From positions 1 through 64,000 of the forward strand of contig NZ_LRUN01000014.1 of the NCBI RefSeq assembly GCF_001679645.1: DNA of 64,000 nucleotides. The letters are read 5' to 3'. Position 1 is the stretch's first letter. Each line of letters opens with the position of its first letter. A program made the position numbers and the translations under genes. This document shows positions 18,742-28,633 of the stretch, one piece after another. Origin of the DNA: Pseudomonas bananamidigenes (GTDB lineage: Bacteria > Pseudomonadota > Gammaproteobacteria > Pseudomonadales > Pseudomonadaceae). The notes beneath the pieces were generated by a model. It made no database searches. It was not told where the DNA came from and worked only from the letters and a program-made list of their open reading frames with translations.

Positions 18742-19407
18742 ATGTCGCGCTACCTTTTTTTATCCCTCTGCATGATGTTTTCCGTGGCTCAGGCTGACGA
18801 AAAAACCACGGCGAACGATGCCCACGATCTGGCTTACAGCCTCGGCGCCAGCCTCGGTGAGCGACTGCGCCAGGAAGTGCCGCAGCTACAGCTCCAGGCA
18901 TTGATCGAAGGCCTGCAGCAGGCTTATCAAGGCAAGCCTCTGGCACTGAGTGAAGCACGCATCGAGCAGATCCTGGCCGATCACGAATCGCAGACGGCCG
19001 AGCAGGCGACCATGCCTTCGACCGACGCCGCGATGGAGAACGAGCGACGCTTTCTCTCGGCAGAAAAAGCCAGGCCCGGTGTTAAAGAACTGGCGGATGG
19101 CATCCTGCTGACCGAACTGGCACCCGGCAATGGCGCGAAGGCGGGTCCCGACGGAAAGGTGCAGGTGTTGTATATCGGTCGTCTGCCGGACGGCACCGTG
19201 TTCGACCAGAACACTCAACCACAGTGGTTCAACCTCGACAGTGTGATCGCCGGATGGCGCACCGCCTTGCAAAACATGCCGGTGGGCGCGAAGTGGCGTC
19301 TGGTGATTCCATCGGATCAGGCTTACGGCGCCGACGGTGCCGGCGACCTGATCGCACCGTTCACACCGCTGGTGTTCGAAGTCGAGTTGCGCGGCGCGAC
19401 CAGTTGA
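18742..19407 (+). CDS. Periplasmic FKBP-type peptidyl-prolyl isomerase
   Basis: A 221-residue exported FKBP-type isomerase. The signal peptide (about residues 1-18, ending SVAQA) is followed by an N-terminal dimerisation region (DLAYSLGASLGERLRQEVP, typical of FklB/FkpA/Mip) and a C-terminal FKBP domain from about residue 115: VQVLYIGRLPDGTVFDQN, then VIAGWRTALQNMPVGAKW and LVFEVELRG. The ATG at 18742 has GGAGAG 5 bases upstream; an in-frame GTG two codons earlier falls within that site and is less likely. In Pseudomonas this gene is regularly found between algP and algQ. Confidence 0.92.
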   Translation: MSRYLFLSLCMMFSVAQADEKTTANDAHDLAYSLGASLGERLRQEVPQLQLQALIEGLQQAYQGKPLALSEARIEQILADHESQTAEQATMPSTDAAMENERRFLSAEKARPGVKELADGILLTELAPGNGAKAGPDGKVQVLYIGRLPDGTVFDQNTQPQWFNLDSVIAGWRTALQNMPVGAKWRLVIPSDQAYGADGAGDLIAPFTPLVFEVELRGATS

Positions 19408-19414
19408 TCACCCA

Positions 19415-19447
19415 ATAAAAAAACGGTGCGTTGTTGGCGCACCGTTC
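19415..19447 (-). terminator. Intrinsic terminator between FKBP gene and algQ
   Basis: A 9-base-pair stem AACGGTGCG / CGCACCGTT (19422-19430 and 19438-19446) with a 7-base loop. Read on the minus strand it is followed by TTTTTTTATT, making it a good terminator for algQ; on the plus strand the T tract is weak. Confidence 0.85.
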
Positions 19448-19467
19448 TTGTGTCTTGCAGGGTCGGC

Positions 19468-19926
19468 TCAGGCCTGAACCGGATCTTCTTCCTTGTGGGC
19501 CGTATGCAGTACTTCGATCAGGCAGTCCTCCAGTTCGAAGCGCTCGTGGAGCAGCCCACCCAGCTCCTTGAATTTTTCGGCGACGCATTTGCCTTCATCA
19601 CACAGGTCGTTGAAAGCGAGCAGTTTTTCCGTGATGACATCGATGCGCGGATAGATCGTCTCGGCCAGTTCAAGGCCGCGCTTGTCGTTGAAGGCCTTGG
19701 CCTCGCCCGTCAGCTGTTCGTAGATTTCGAAATGCCCGGCCGACACGTAATCGACCAACACTCCGCAAAACTCCTGCAAGGGTTTGCGATCCTCGGAGAG
19801 TGATTGAGGTTCGGCACCCAGCTTGTCATAGGCAGCGATCAGTTCCTCACGCTCCTGGAGCCAGCGGTCGATCAGCAGATGAACTCCACCCCAACGTTCC
19901 TGAGCATTCTGACAACTTTCGAGCAT
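19468..19926 (-). CDS. algQ: Sigma D regulator AlgQ (Rsd)
   Basis: AlgQ is the Pseudomonas orthologue of E. coli Rsd, which binds region 4 of the housekeeping sigma factor RpoD and shifts RNA polymerase toward alternative sigmas; it was found as a regulator of alginate and siderophore production. The 152-residue all-helical protein starts [20 protein letters not shown], the family signature, and has [17 protein letters not shown] in the middle. The start at ATG 19926 is set by that signature; 13 further upstream codons are open but not family-like. It ends at the terminator shared with the FKBP gene. Confidence 0.95.
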   Translation of the reverse strand: MLESCQNAQERWGGVHLLIDRWLQEREELIAAYDKLGAEPQSLSEDRKPLQEFCGVLVDYVSAGHFEIYEQLTGEAKAFNDKRGLELAETIYPRIDVITEKLLAFNDLCDEGKCVAEKFKELGGLLHERFELEDCLIEVLHTAHKEEDPVQA

Positions 19927-20110
19927 GGCGATCTCTCTTCCCTTGTGGGTCATGCTGCCCTGCACCTGCGCCTCCTTTTCGGTTGTTGCTTTGAGAGGCG
20001 GACAGACAGGGCGTCATCGAGCAACACGAATCCAATGACACGTGCGGGCCAGATTATGCCCGCGCGCCTATGGCTTCAAGGTACGCAGGAGAGAAAGTTC
20101 ATACAAGTGT

Positions 20111-20662
20111 TTAATCCCTGACCAGCGCCCGATGCGACGGTTCGTCGCTGAGCGGTCGTTGCAGAGCGTTCCAGGCCAGCCGCAGCAATTGATAAATCGC
20201 CAGGATCGACATGGCGACGAAGAACAGCAGGCTCCACTCCGGAATGCTCAGATCGAACAACGTCCAGGACAATTGCGCGCAGTCCTCATTGTCATTGAAC
20301 ATCCGCCGCAGAGCGCAAAGCCAGGGCAGATGGCCGAACGACTCCTGGATGCCGGGCGAACACTGCGCCATGTGATGCAGCGAATCACTCTGCAGCAGTA
20401 CCTGACGCCACGCGGCCATCGTGCCGCCGAGGCTGGCCGACAGTGCACCGAACCAGTAGAGCGATAGACCAAAACGCCTGGGTCCGTGCACGGCTGCCAC
20501 TGCACAGCAGGCGATGAGGACACTCAGGAAAAGTCGCTGCACCAGACACAGACTGCACGGCATGAGGCCGACTGTGTATTCAAGGTAGTAGGAAGCTCCC
20601 AGCGCCAGGATTCCCGCCGTGAAAACCATAAAAAACAGGGAGCGTGAGCAGGTCGCCGACAT
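20111..20662 (-). CDS. dsbB: Disulfide bond formation protein B
   Basis: Inner-membrane quinone-linked oxidase that re-oxidises periplasmic DsbA. The 183 residues form four membrane helices. The first periplasmic loop has the CSLC pair (Cys36, Cys39) and the second has Cys101 and Cys128 (Cys116 also present), matching the E. coli Cys41-Cys44 and Cys104-Cys130 arrangement. In P. aeruginosa the gene at this position between algQ and hemY is called dsbH. The intergenic spacer to hemY (20663-20879) holds no recognisable feature. Confidence 0.93.
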   Translation of the reverse strand: MSATCSRSLFFMVFTAGILALGASYYLEYTVGLMPCSLCLVQRLFLSVLIACCAVAAVHGPRRFGLSLYWFGALSASLGGTMAAWRQVLLQSDSLHHMAQCSPGIQESFGHLPWLCALRRMFNDNEDCAQLSWTLFDLSIPEWSLLFFVAMSILAIYQLLRLAWNALQRPLSDEPSHRALVRD

Positions 20663-20879
20663 GGCTAATCCGTAACAATAAAGACAGTGAGTAACGGTAG
20701 AGTAAAGGGCCTCGGCCTTTCAAGGCGGACCACTGACGACACTTCACCAGAAGTGTAGGGAAATCCCGACAGGCATGAGAGGAATGGGTGTAGTCCTATG
20801 TAGGACTTTGCCGAGGAAGGGGAAAAGCGATCACTATTCGGGCGAAAGTGCGAGCGAGGGAGCGTGCTCCCTCGCTGAT

Positions 20880-22118
20880 TCAGGCATGCGCCTGGGCCGG
20901 CAACGGCGCGGCCAGCAAACGCTCATCCAGCAGACCGAGACCTTCCTGAAACAACTGATTGCTGCGCTCGGTATCGCCGAGTCGAGCCAACAATCGCGCC
21001 AGTTCGGCACAGGCTTCGGGATTGCGCTCGGTGCGCAGGCTGCTTTCCAGATAATCCCTCGCCTTGCCCCAAAGACTGGCTTGCAGACACAAGCGACCGA
21101 GGGTCAGCAACAGGCTCGGGTCCGCAGGGTGATCCTTGAGCCAGCCTTCGGCGGTCTGCAATTGACGCGCCGCATCGTTGCCACGCACCAGGCCATAAAG
21201 CCGCGCAAGATGACTGTCATACTTGCGCTTGAGGGCGCTGCGCAGCACTTCCTCGGCTTCGACCTGAGCACCCAGCTGACGCAGTTGCTCGGCATAGGCC
21301 AGAACCAGCGGCGGCTCCTGACGTTGCGACGAGCTCAGTTGTTGCCAGGCGCGATCGAGCGACTGCTGGCCAGCCTCGCCATCTTCTTCGCGATGCGCTG
21401 CCAGCGACAGATTCTTGCCCCAGGCGCGACGCTCCAGCTCGGCCAGTTCGGCGGGGGGCAGGACCTTGTCCTTGCGCAGTTCGGGCAACAGCCTGATGAC
21501 GGCCGACCAATCACCTCGCTGTTGATGCAGACGCTGCAATTGACGCAGGGTCTGGACATTGTGCGGGTGACGCTCGCGCATGGCCTGCAGGGTCACCAGC
21601 GCGCCTTCGGTATCGCCGCGATCGGTCTGCAGTTGCGCGTGACTCAAGGCAATGGCCAGCTCGGCCTGTGGCTGACGCTCGAGGGCGCGCTCCAGCAACC
21701 GATCGCATTCTTCGTAGTTGCCTTGCTCATTGGCGGCACGGGCGGCACCGAGGTAATACAGCAACGGCTGGCGCTCGGCCTCCGCGGCCCGGTAGAGATG
21801 ACGCTGGGCGCTGGCCCAGCGACCTTCGACAAGGTCCAGCTGGCCGTGCTCGATCGCCACTTGCACGCGGCGACTGCGGTTGCGGCGCGACCAGGGATTG
21901 ACCACGCCACCGGAAGTCAGCACCAGTTCGACCAGTGCCTTGATACCCCAGATCAGTAGCCACAACACCGCGACCAGAGCCAGGGTCGCCCACAGGCTCG
22001 ACTCATAGCGGAAGCTCTTGTAAGCCACCAGCACGTAACCGGAATGCTCGGCGATCGCCAGTCCGAGGGCTGCTGTCGCTGCGATGACCAGAAACACGAT
22101 GACATACAGGCGTTTCAT
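20880..22118 (-). CDS. hemY: Haem biosynthesis protein HemY
   Basis: Inner-membrane TPR protein associated with late haem synthesis in gamma-proteobacteria; it is distinct from the protoporphyrinogen oxidase also named HemY in Gram-positives. The 412 residues begin with two membrane helices (residues about 5-22 and 42-62) and continue with helical TPR repeats such as EGRWASAQRHLYRAAEAERQ and DPSLLLTLGRLCLQASLWGK. The start overlaps the hemX stop by four bases (ATGA), so they are translationally coupled. Last gene of hemC-hemD-hemX-hemY. Confidence 0.93.
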   Translation of the reverse strand: MKRLYVIVFLVIAATAALGLAIAEHSGYVLVAYKSFRYESSLWATLALVAVLWLLIWGIKALVELVLTSGGVVNPWSRRNRSRRVQVAIEHGQLDLVEGRWASAQRHLYRAAEAERQPLLYYLGAARAANEQGNYEECDRLLERALERQPQAELAIALSHAQLQTDRGDTEGALVTLQAMRERHPHNVQTLRQLQRLHQQRGDWSAVIRLLPELRKDKVLPPAELAELERRAWGKNLSLAAHREEDGEAGQQSLDRAWQQLSSSQRQEPPLVLAYAEQLRQLGAQVEAEEVLRSALKRKYDSHLARLYGLVRGNDAARQLQTAEGWLKDHPADPSLLLTLGRLCLQASLWGKARDYLESSLRTERNPEACAELARLLARLGDTERSNQLFQEGLGLLDERLLAAPLPAQAHA

Positions 22119-23254
22119 GGTGTGGCCTCCTGCGCGGTGGCAGCAGGTCTGGCGAAGGGCTTCACCGAGTCTTCAGCGTTGACGTTGCGACGCTCCAGAT
22201 AAGCCTGCACCGCACTGAGGGTGCCTGCCAGATCCGGAGTGACAACCGTGACGGGTTGCTTGCTCAGCTCCGCCACCTGTTCGAGCATGATTTTGCTCTG
22301 CGGATTGTCCGGGTTGAAGTTGCCTTTGAGCACATCCCGCGCTTCAGTCAGGGCCTGGGTGTAGACCGCTGCCTGACCGTTGAGCGCCGCCCATTGCGCC
22401 TGCTCCAGCGACAGGCTGAGGGCCAGGCGCACCTGGCTCAGGCTCTGCCCGGCGAGCAGTGGCCGTACGTTCTTGTCGGCGTTGAAATCGATGCGGATGT
22501 AGCGCGAGATCTGGTCCCACCACTGCGCCCAGCGACTGGCACCGTCACCATCGGCGGTCAGGCCCAGCAACGAATCGCCACGATCCTTGTATTCGGGCGC
22601 CAGCTCGGTGAGCCCGATGACCTGATCGCGCAGCGCGCCCAGTTTCAGGAACAGACCGGTACGATCGGGCTGCTCGGTACTGCGCAACGCCACCAGGGTT
22701 TTCGCCACTTGCTCACGCGCGGCAAACGAACCCGGATCGTTTTGCTCCTTCAGGATATCGTCGGCACCCTGCACCAGTGCCTGAGCGCTGCTGATGTCCT
22801 GCAAGGCAGAGAGGCGCAGGCTCGCCAGACGCAGCAGATGCTCGGCCTCGGCCAGACGCCAGTCCTTGCGGCTTGCCCCGAGGACGGTTTCCAGACGCTG
22901 ATTGAGGCGCTGCTGATCGCCCTGGAGCTGCGTCACCAGACGCTGGCGATCGGCGAGTTCGTCGGCGCCGGGCAATTGTGCCAGACGCTCGGTCAGACGC
23001 TGCTCGTTGAGCTTCAGGTTCTGGGCCTGATCATTCAACGCTTGCACCTGACTCAATTGCTCCTGGGTATTGGCTTGCAGGTGCTTCACCTGCCAGACAC
23101 CCCAGCCACCCACCGCAACACCGGCGGCGCCCAGCAGCAGTGCGACAATGGCCAATCCGTTGCCTCGGCGCGGCTCGGCGACCGGTGGCGGTGCATCAAC
23201 CGGTGCATCGATCACAGGTTGAACGTCATCTTTAGGCAAGGCTGTTTCGCTCAC
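22115..23254 (-). CDS. hemX: HemX, uroporphyrinogen-III C-methyltransferase-like membrane protein
   Basis: A 379-residue single-pass protein: an acidic Pro-rich N terminus (about 1-32), one membrane helix (GLAIVALLLGAAGVAVGGW), then a long periplasmic coiled coil (QANTQEQLSQVQALNDQAQN...) and a helical domain. It is often annotated as a uroporphyrinogen-III C-methyltransferase, but it lacks the SAM-binding motifs of true CobA/CysG enzymes, so that label is best treated as historical. It lies 16 bases after hemD and is coupled to hemY. Confidence 0.92.
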   Translation of the reverse strand: MSETALPKDDVQPVIDAPVDAPPPVAEPRRGNGLAIVALLLGAAGVAVGGWGVWQVKHLQANTQEQLSQVQALNDQAQNLKLNEQRLTERLAQLPGADELADRQRLVTQLQGDQQRLNQRLETVLGASRKDWRLAEAEHLLRLASLRLSALQDISSAQALVQGADDILKEQNDPGSFAAREQVAKTLVALRSTEQPDRTGLFLKLGALRDQVIGLTELAPEYKDRGDSLLGLTADGDGASRWAQWWDQISRYIRIDFNADKNVRPLLAGQSLSQVRLALSLSLEQAQWAALNGQAAVYTQALTEARDVLKGNFNPDNPQSKIMLEQVAELSKQPVTVVTPDLAGTLSAVQAYLERRNVNAEDSVKPFARPAATAQEATP

Positions 23255-23270
23255 GTATCCATCCTTTGCA

Positions 23271-24038
23271 TTAGAGAACGGGCACGGGGTGCTCCCGTAA
23301 CGCCGTCAGCAAAGCCGCGGCACTGGCGCCGCGACAATCCACAACTGTTCGGGCCCCGGCGGCACGTGCCTGCTCGGCGACCCTTGGGCTTGGAACAAAC
23401 AATGGCATCTGCGCAAGCGCCGGCCAGGTATCGCCGGCCAATTGGCGCAGGTGCTCAAAACCCTGTCCACTGCTGACCACCAGCCCGTTCAGGCGTTCCG
23501 CCGTAATCCGTCGGGGCAGTTCCTGCGGCGGATAGTCCGGCAGGTCACGGCGGTACAACTCCAGATACTCGACACTAGCACCAAGCGCGCGCAGGCGCTC
23601 GGCCAGCAGCTCGCGACCGCCCTCCCCGCGCAGGATCAATACCTGTGCGCCGGGCCGTGCAACGGCCTCGAGCAGACGGGGCAATTGCAGCAAGGCTTCG
23701 CTGTCATCGCCCTTGTCCGGGCAATGTGCATCGAGGTTCCGTTCCCGGAGTATCTGCGCTGTCGCCGCACCGACACTGAACCAGGGCAGAGTCGGCAGCG
23801 ACGCCCCATCGACGTCAAGCAGTTGCACGGCGAGGCGCGCAGCCGGCTTGCTGACGACGATCACCGCGCTGTAACACGACAATCCGGAAAATGTCCGGCG
23901 CATTGTGTCAGAGACCGGCAGAGGGGCGATTTCCAAAAGCGGCAGGCAACTGCTGAAAATCCCCTGACCGGCCAGCACTTCGGCCAGCGCCTCGCAATCG
24001 TCGGCGGGGCGGGTCAGCAGCAGGCGCCAGCTGGTCAC
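23271..24038 (-). CDS. hemD: Uroporphyrinogen-III synthase
   Basis: Cyclises hydroxymethylbilane to uroporphyrinogen III with inversion of ring D. The 255 residues show the two-domain pattern of this divergent family: [22 protein letters not shown] at the start, [18 protein letters not shown] and [18 protein letters not shown] in the middle, and [19 protein letters not shown] toward the end. The start overlaps the hemC stop by four bases (ATGA), showing tight coupling with the preceding pathway enzyme. Confidence 0.95.
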   Translation of the reverse strand: MTSWRLLLTRPADDCEALAEVLAGQGIFSSCLPLLEIAPLPVSDTMRRTFSGLSCYSAVIVVSKPAARLAVQLLDVDGASLPTLPWFSVGAATAQILRERNLDAHCPDKGDDSEALLQLPRLLEAVARPGAQVLILRGEGGRELLAERLRALGASVEYLELYRRDLPDYPPQELPRRITAERLNGLVVSSGQGFEHLRQLAGDTWPALAQMPLFVPSPRVAEQARAAGARTVVDCRGASAAALLTALREHPVPVL

Positions 24039-24976
24039 TCGTGGCCTGCCTCGCCATAGACTGCCTTGAGAATATCGTCGGCCCCCTGGCGAAGCAGATC
24101 TTCGGCAACCTGCACGCCCAGCGCTTCAGCGTCAGAGCGCGGCGCCCGGGCTTCAGCGCCCAGCAGCTTGCCGCCGCTCGGCTCTCCGACCAGGCCACGC
24201 AGCCACAATTGCTCGCCCTCAAGCACGGCGTAGCAGGCGATCGGCACCTGGCAACCGCCATTCAAGTGTTTGTTGAGGGCACGCTCGGCGCTCACACGGT
24301 CAGCGGTATCGGCGTGATGCAAAGGGGCGAGCAAGGCATGGATTTCGGTATCGGCACTGCGACATTCGATACCGACGGCGCCTTGGCCACCGGCCGGCAG
24401 GCTGTCGTCGACACTGATCGCCGAGGTGATGCGGTCTTCGAATCCCAGACGGATCAGGCCGGCCGCCGCGAGGATGATCGCGTCGTACTCGCCGGCATCG
24501 AGCTTGGCCAGGCGGGTATTGACGTTGCCGCGCAAGAAGCGGATTTCCAGATCGGGACGGCGCGTCAGCAATTGCGCCTGACGACGCAGGCTGGAAGTGC
24601 CGACGATACTGCCGGCGGGCAATGCATCCAAGCTTGAAAAGGTATTGGAAACAAAGGCGTCACGCGGGTCTTCGCGCTCGCAGATGCAGAACAGGCCGAG
24701 ACCTTCGGGGAAGTCCATCGGCACGTCCTTCATCGAATGGACGGCGATGTCGGCTTCGTTTTCCAGCAGCGCGGTTTCCAGCTCCTTGACGAACAGTCCC
24801 TTGCCACCGATTTTCGACAGAGGGGAATCGAGCAGCTTGTCGCCGCGACTAACCATCGGCACCAGCGTCACCAGCAATCCCGGATGGGCCGCTTCCAGAC
24901 GGGCTTTGACGTATTCGGCCTGCCAGAGGGCCAGTGCACTTTTGCGGGTGGCGATGCGGATTTCGCGAGAGGACAT
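24035..24976 (-). CDS. hemC: Hydroxymethylbilane synthase (porphobilinogen deaminase)
   Basis: Polymerises four porphobilinogens to hydroxymethylbilane. The 313 residues begin [20 protein letters not shown] and include [19 protein letters not shown] and [20 protein letters not shown]. The dipyrromethane cofactor attaches to Cys242 in NGGCQVP, the same number as in E. coli. First gene of the hemCDXY group and downstream of algR on the same strand, separated by 138 bases without a visible terminator. Confidence 0.96.
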   Translation of the reverse strand: MSSREIRIATRKSALALWQAEYVKARLEAAHPGLLVTLVPMVSRGDKLLDSPLSKIGGKGLFVKELETALLENEADIAVHSMKDVPMDFPEGLGLFCICEREDPRDAFVSNTFSSLDALPAGSIVGTSSLRRQAQLLTRRPDLEIRFLRGNVNTRLAKLDAGEYDAIILAAAGLIRLGFEDRITSAISVDDSLPAGGQGAVGIECRSADTEIHALLAPLHHADTADRVSAERALNKHLNGGCQVPIACYAVLEGEQLWLRGLVGEPSGGKLLGAEARAPRSDAEALGVQVAEDLLRQGADDILKAVYGEAGHE

Positions 24977-25114
24977 GGATCAATCCGTACTGAAAAGATA
25001 CGGCGGATGATAACAGCTCAGCCAAATCCACTTTGACCTGAATCAGAAACGGCACGCCCTCCCTGGCCGGCAATGCCTGGTGAAAAGCACGAAGAACCAC
25101 CCGCAGCCTGCGGA

Positions 25115-25861
25115 TTAAAGCCCTTGCATCATTTTGCGCACGCCCGCCACATGGCGGCGGCTGACGATCAGCGCGTCACCGTTCAGGCCCTTGAGGAACA
25201 ACTGGAAGTGGCCAAGGGGTGTGCGTTGCAGCCGTTCTATCCGGTCGCGGGCGACCAGTGCATTGCGGTGGATTCGCACGAAGCGCTCGCCGAACTCGTC
25301 TTCCAGCGCCTTGAGCGGCTCGTCCAGCAGGACTTCACCGCTTTCATGGCGCAAGGTCACGTATTTGTGGTCGGCAATGAAATACACCACCTGATCCAGC
25401 GGGATCAGTTCGATACCCTTGCGAGTGCGGGCGCTGATATGACTGCGTGGACCATTGCCGCTTTCCGCGGCAGGGCGGGTCAGGGCCGACAACTGAGCCC
25501 GATTCGGACGTTCGGCCTTTTTCAGGGCTTCCTGCAGATGTTCGGTTCGCACGGGTTTCACCACATGGCCCACGGCGCTGGCCTGCAGGGCCTCCAAGGG
25601 AAATTCATCGATACCGGAGCAGAACACCACGGCGGGTGGCGTTTCGCGTTCGCACAGGCGGGCAGCGACCTGCAGGCCATCGAGGCCCGGCATGCGGATA
25701 TCGAGCAGCACGATATCCGGCTTGTGGCTGTCGATCAGTGCCAACGCCTCTTCGCCATTGGTGGCGCTGGGCTCCAGGACTGTGTAGCCCTCGAGCTCGC
25801 TCACCATTCGGGCGAGGCGCTCGCGGGCCAGTGGTTCGTCATCAACGATCAGGACATTCAT
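25115..25861 (-). CDS. algR: LytTR-type response regulator AlgR
   Basis: AlgR regulates alginate, twitching motility and other envelope traits in Pseudomonas. The 248 residues consist of an N-terminal receiver domain with phospho-acceptor Asp54 (DIVLLDIRMPG) and acidic pocket VDDEP, and a C-terminal LytTR DNA-binding domain (RTRKGIELIPLDQVVYF, VRIHRNALVARDRIERL). The start at ATG 25861 gives exactly the 248 residues of the P. aeruginosa protein; 16 upstream codons are open but not conserved. Its cognate sensor gene algZ/fimS is not beside it in this window. Confidence 0.96.
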   Translation of the reverse strand: MNVLIVDDEPLARERLARMVSELEGYTVLEPSATNGEEALALIDSHKPDIVLLDIRMPGLDGLQVAARLCERETPPAVVFCSGIDEFPLEALQASAVGHVVKPVRTEHLQEALKKAERPNRAQLSALTRPAAESGNGPRSHISARTRKGIELIPLDQVVYFIADHKYVTLRHESGEVLLDEPLKALEDEFGERFVRIHRNALVARDRIERLQRTPLGHFQLFLKGLNGDALIVSRRHVAGVRKMMQGL

Positions 25862-26332
25862 ATTGCGCTGGATTCCTGCGTGAGTCTCGCACAAGGATAG
25901 CGTAGACAAGTGGAGTGACGTCCGTCACCGCGATCCACGCTAAGACTAGCGCGAGCGCCAAAAAGTGCCGTACGTCGGCCGGCAATATTTGTCGATACCC
26001 GGGACGCGCCACTCAAGGCTCGCTGCTGTCTGCGTTTTACGCAGGGTATGCCGATGGTCAAAACACCCACCCCTCTCTTCTTATAGTCGGCGGCTGAACC
26101 TTTGCACGTTCCACAGTCGCGCCGACCCTTAGTCCAACTGTAGACGCTCGCCGGGCCGATATTGCTCAATCGGAAAATATCCTTGCGCAAATCCCCCGGA
26201 ACCGGCGGAGACTATGAACGCAGAGATGAGAAAAAAACGTATCGACCAGTGTCAGCGACAGGATTGGCAACCCTGTTATTATCCGCGCCAGCGTTTCACG
26301 CCTTCTTTCTTCAAGCCGATACGAGCGAATTC
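25862..26332. other. algR-argH divergent intergenic region, no gene found
   Basis: 471 bases separate the divergent starts of algR and argH. In P. aeruginosa the sensor kinase gene algZ (fimS) lies here in the algR orientation; a 1-kb kinase gene cannot fit and no remnant of one is visible in any frame. The stretch must hold promoters for both genes. A TATTAT hexamer at 26277-26282, 45 bases before the argH ATG, is a possible -10 element without a good -35. No AlgU-type promoter was recognised. Confidence 0.6.
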
Positions 26333-27727
26333 ATGAGCACTGACAAGACCAATCAGTCCTGGGGCGGCCGCTTCAGTGAACCCGTCGACGCCTTCGTCGC
26401 CCGCTTCACCGCCTCCGTCACTTTCGACCAGCGCCTGTATCGCCACGACATCATGGGCTCGATCGCCCATGCCACCATGCTGGCCAAAGTCGGCGTGCTG
26501 ACGGATGCCGAGCGCGACAGCATCATCGATGGCCTGAAGACCATCCAGGGCGAAATCGAAGCCGGCCAGTTCGACTGGCGCGTGGACCTCGAAGACGTGC
26601 ACATGAACATCGAGGCACGCCTGACCGACCGCATCGGCATCACCGGCAAGAAGCTGCACACCGGCCGCAGTCGCAACGACCAGGTTGCCACCGACATCCG
26701 CCTGTGGCTGCGTGACGAGATCGACCTGATCCTGGCCGAGATCACCCGCCTGCAAAAAGGCCTGCTGGAACAGGCCGAGCGTGAAGCCGCGAGCATCATG
26801 CCGGGCTTCACTCACCTGCAGACCGCCCAGCCCGTGACCTTCGGGCACCACATGCTGGCCTGGTTCGAAATGCTCAGCCGCGACTACGAACGTCTGGTCG
26901 ATTGCCGCAAGCGCACCAACCGCATGCCGCTGGGCAGCGCCGCACTGGCCGGCACCACCTACCCGATCGACCGGGAATACACCGCACAACTGCTGGGCTT
27001 CGACGCCGTCGGCGGCAACTCGCTGGACAACGTCTCCGATCGTGATTTCGCCATCGAATTCTGCTCGGCCGCCAGCATCGCGATGATGCACCTGTCGCGC
27101 TTTTCCGAAGAGCTGGTGCTGTGGACCAGCGCGCAGTTCCAGTTCATCGATCTGCCGGACCGTTTCTGCACCGGCAGCTCGATCATGCCGCAAAAGAAAA
27201 ACCCCGACGTGCCGGAACTGGTACGCGGCAAGACCGGCCGGGTGTTCGGCGCACTGACGGGCCTGCTGACCTTGATGAAAGGCCAGCCGCTGGCCTACAA
27301 CAAGGACAACCAGGAAGACAAGGAACCGCTGTTCGACGCCGCCGATACCCTGCGCGACTCGCTGCGTGCGTTTGCCGACATGATCCCCGCGATCAAACCG
27401 AAACAAGCAATCATGCGTGAAGCGGCGCTGCGCGGCTTCTCCACCGCCACGGACCTTGCCGACTACCTGGTTCGCCGTGGCCTGCCGTTCCGTGACTGCC
27501 ACGAGATCGTCGGCCACGCGGTGAAGTACGGCGTCGATACCGGCAAGGATCTGGCCGAAATGAGCCTGGAAGAACTGCGTCGGTTCAGCGACCAGATCGA
27601 ACAGGACGTGTTTGCCGTGCTGACCCTGGAAGGCTCGGTGAATGCCCGTGATCACATCGGCGGCACCGCGCCGGCGCAGGTCAAGGCTGCTGTTGCTCGC
27701 GGTCAGGCGTTGATCGCCAGCCGCTGA
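26333..27727 (+). CDS. argH: Argininosuccinate lyase
   Basis: Splits argininosuccinate into arginine and fumarate, the last step of arginine synthesis. The 464 residues have the superfamily signature [12 protein letters not shown], the substrate-binding HTGRSRNDQ and [15 protein letters not shown] with the catalytic histidine region. I start at ATG 26333 ([12 protein letters not shown]), which gives the standard length; an open frame extends 57 codons upstream through the promoter region and is not family-like. Followed after 12 bases by a REP unit. Confidence 0.97.
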   Translation: MSTDKTNQSWGGRFSEPVDAFVARFTASVTFDQRLYRHDIMGSIAHATMLAKVGVLTDAERDSIIDGLKTIQGEIEAGQFDWRVDLEDVHMNIEARLTDRIGITGKKLHTGRSRNDQVATDIRLWLRDEIDLILAEITRLQKGLLEQAEREAASIMPGFTHLQTAQPVTFGHHMLAWFEMLSRDYERLVDCRKRTNRMPLGSAALAGTTYPIDREYTAQLLGFDAVGGNSLDNVSDRDFAIEFCSAASIAMMHLSRFSEELVLWTSAQFQFIDLPDRFCTGSSIMPQKKNPDVPELVRGKTGRVFGALTGLLTLMKGQPLAYNKDNQEDKEPLFDAADTLRDSLRAFADMIPAIKPKQAIMREAALRGFSTATDLADYLVRRGLPFRDCHEIVGHAVKYGVDTGKDLAEMSLEELRRFSDQIEQDVFAVLTLEGSVNARDHIGGTAPAQVKAAVARGQALIASR

Positions 27728-27738
27728 AAGCCAAAAGC

Positions 27739-27828
27739 ATCGCGAGCAAGCTCGCTCCCACAGGTTTTGCGTAGAACACACAATCGTGATTCACACAAAG
27801 CCTTGTGGGAGCGAGCTTGCTCGCGAAT
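27739..27828. repeat. Paired REP elements (inverted)
   Basis: GCGAGCAAGCTCGCTCCCAC near 27742 and its inverted copy GTGGGAGCGAGCTTGCTCGC near 27805, separated by about 40 bases. Located between convergent argH and the GST gene, where it may serve both as terminator and mRNA end protector. Confidence 0.92.
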
Positions 27829-27850
27829 GCGGCCCTCAGAACAGCAATAA

Positions 27851-28510
27851 TTACTTCTTCGCTGCGATCATCGCCAAAAACGCAGGCATCGCCGCTTCCT
27901 TGTCCGCTGCAATCTTCTGCACATGCGGATTCTGTTCAAGTCGCTCCAGCAACGCCTTGGCCTCCGGCATGTCCGCCAGCAGATCCAGACCGAACAGCTT
28001 GTGCCCCACCGCGACCGCCAGCGGCACGCTGTAGAGGAAGTACAGATCCGCGATGCTCAGGCTGTCGCCCGCCACATACGGGGCGAACTTGCCATGACGG
28101 CCCAGTGCTGCGAACCCCAACAACAATTCAGCCTTGGTTTTTTCCTTGATCGCCTCCGGCAGCACCGCGCCGAAAAACGCTTCGCCATAACAGGCACGGG
28201 CCGGCAATTCGATATACAGCTCGATTTCCTTGGCTACCGCCAGCACCTGCGCCCGGGCGAACGGTTCGGTCGGCAGCAGCGGAACACCCTTCTGGGTGGT
28301 TTCAAGGTATTCGAGCATCACCATCGTTTCATTGATGTAGCCCCCTTCGGCGCCCAGCACCGGCACCTTGCCACGCGGGCTGATGGCCAGAGACTCCGGC
28401 GTGGACGTCGGGTAGAAGGTGACTTCCTCGAACGGCAGCCCCTTTTCCATAAGCGCCAGTTTGACCATGTTGTAGTAATTGCTGACTGAGAATCCGTAAA
28501 GCTTGAACAT
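27851..28510 (-). CDS. Glutathione S-transferase family protein
   Basis: A 219-residue cytosolic GST. The N-terminal thioredoxin-like domain has FKLYGFSVSNYYNMVKLAL and ends with the glutathione-binding turn GKVPVLGAEGGYINETMVMLEYL (cis-Pro and Glu/Thr positions conserved). The C-terminal helical domain contains LSIADLYFLYSVPLAV with the N-capping Asp. The ATG at 28510 has GGAGG 7 bases upstream; a GTG one codon earlier is too close to it. Physiological substrate unknown. Confidence 0.92.
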   Translation of the reverse strand: MFKLYGFSVSNYYNMVKLALMEKGLPFEEVTFYPTSTPESLAISPRGKVPVLGAEGGYINETMVMLEYLETTQKGVPLLPTEPFARAQVLAVAKEIELYIELPARACYGEAFFGAVLPEAIKEKTKAELLLGFAALGRHGKFAPYVAGDSLSIADLYFLYSVPLAVAVGHKLFGLDLLADMPEAKALLERLEQNPHVQKIAADKEAAMPAFLAMIAAKK

Positions 28511-28633
28511 CACATAGCCTCCAGGCCGTGCGGGGTGGGCAGTGCCTGTTTATAGATCGCTCCGGGGAATCCCGCCAGCAGCATCACGCCGCTGAATGCG
28601 GGTAAACTGACGCCTTTCCTTGAGGAGCCTGCC

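Noticed and set aside
22115..23254. True uroporphyrinogen-III C-methyltransferase activity for HemX
   Set aside because: No SAM-binding glycine-rich loop or CobA/CysG motif; the protein is a single membrane helix plus periplasmic coiled coil.
25915..26097. 60-codon frame in the algR-argH gap as an algZ remnant
   Set aside because: Its sequence has none of the helical membrane or kinase features of FimS/AlgZ and it runs opposite to the expected orientation.
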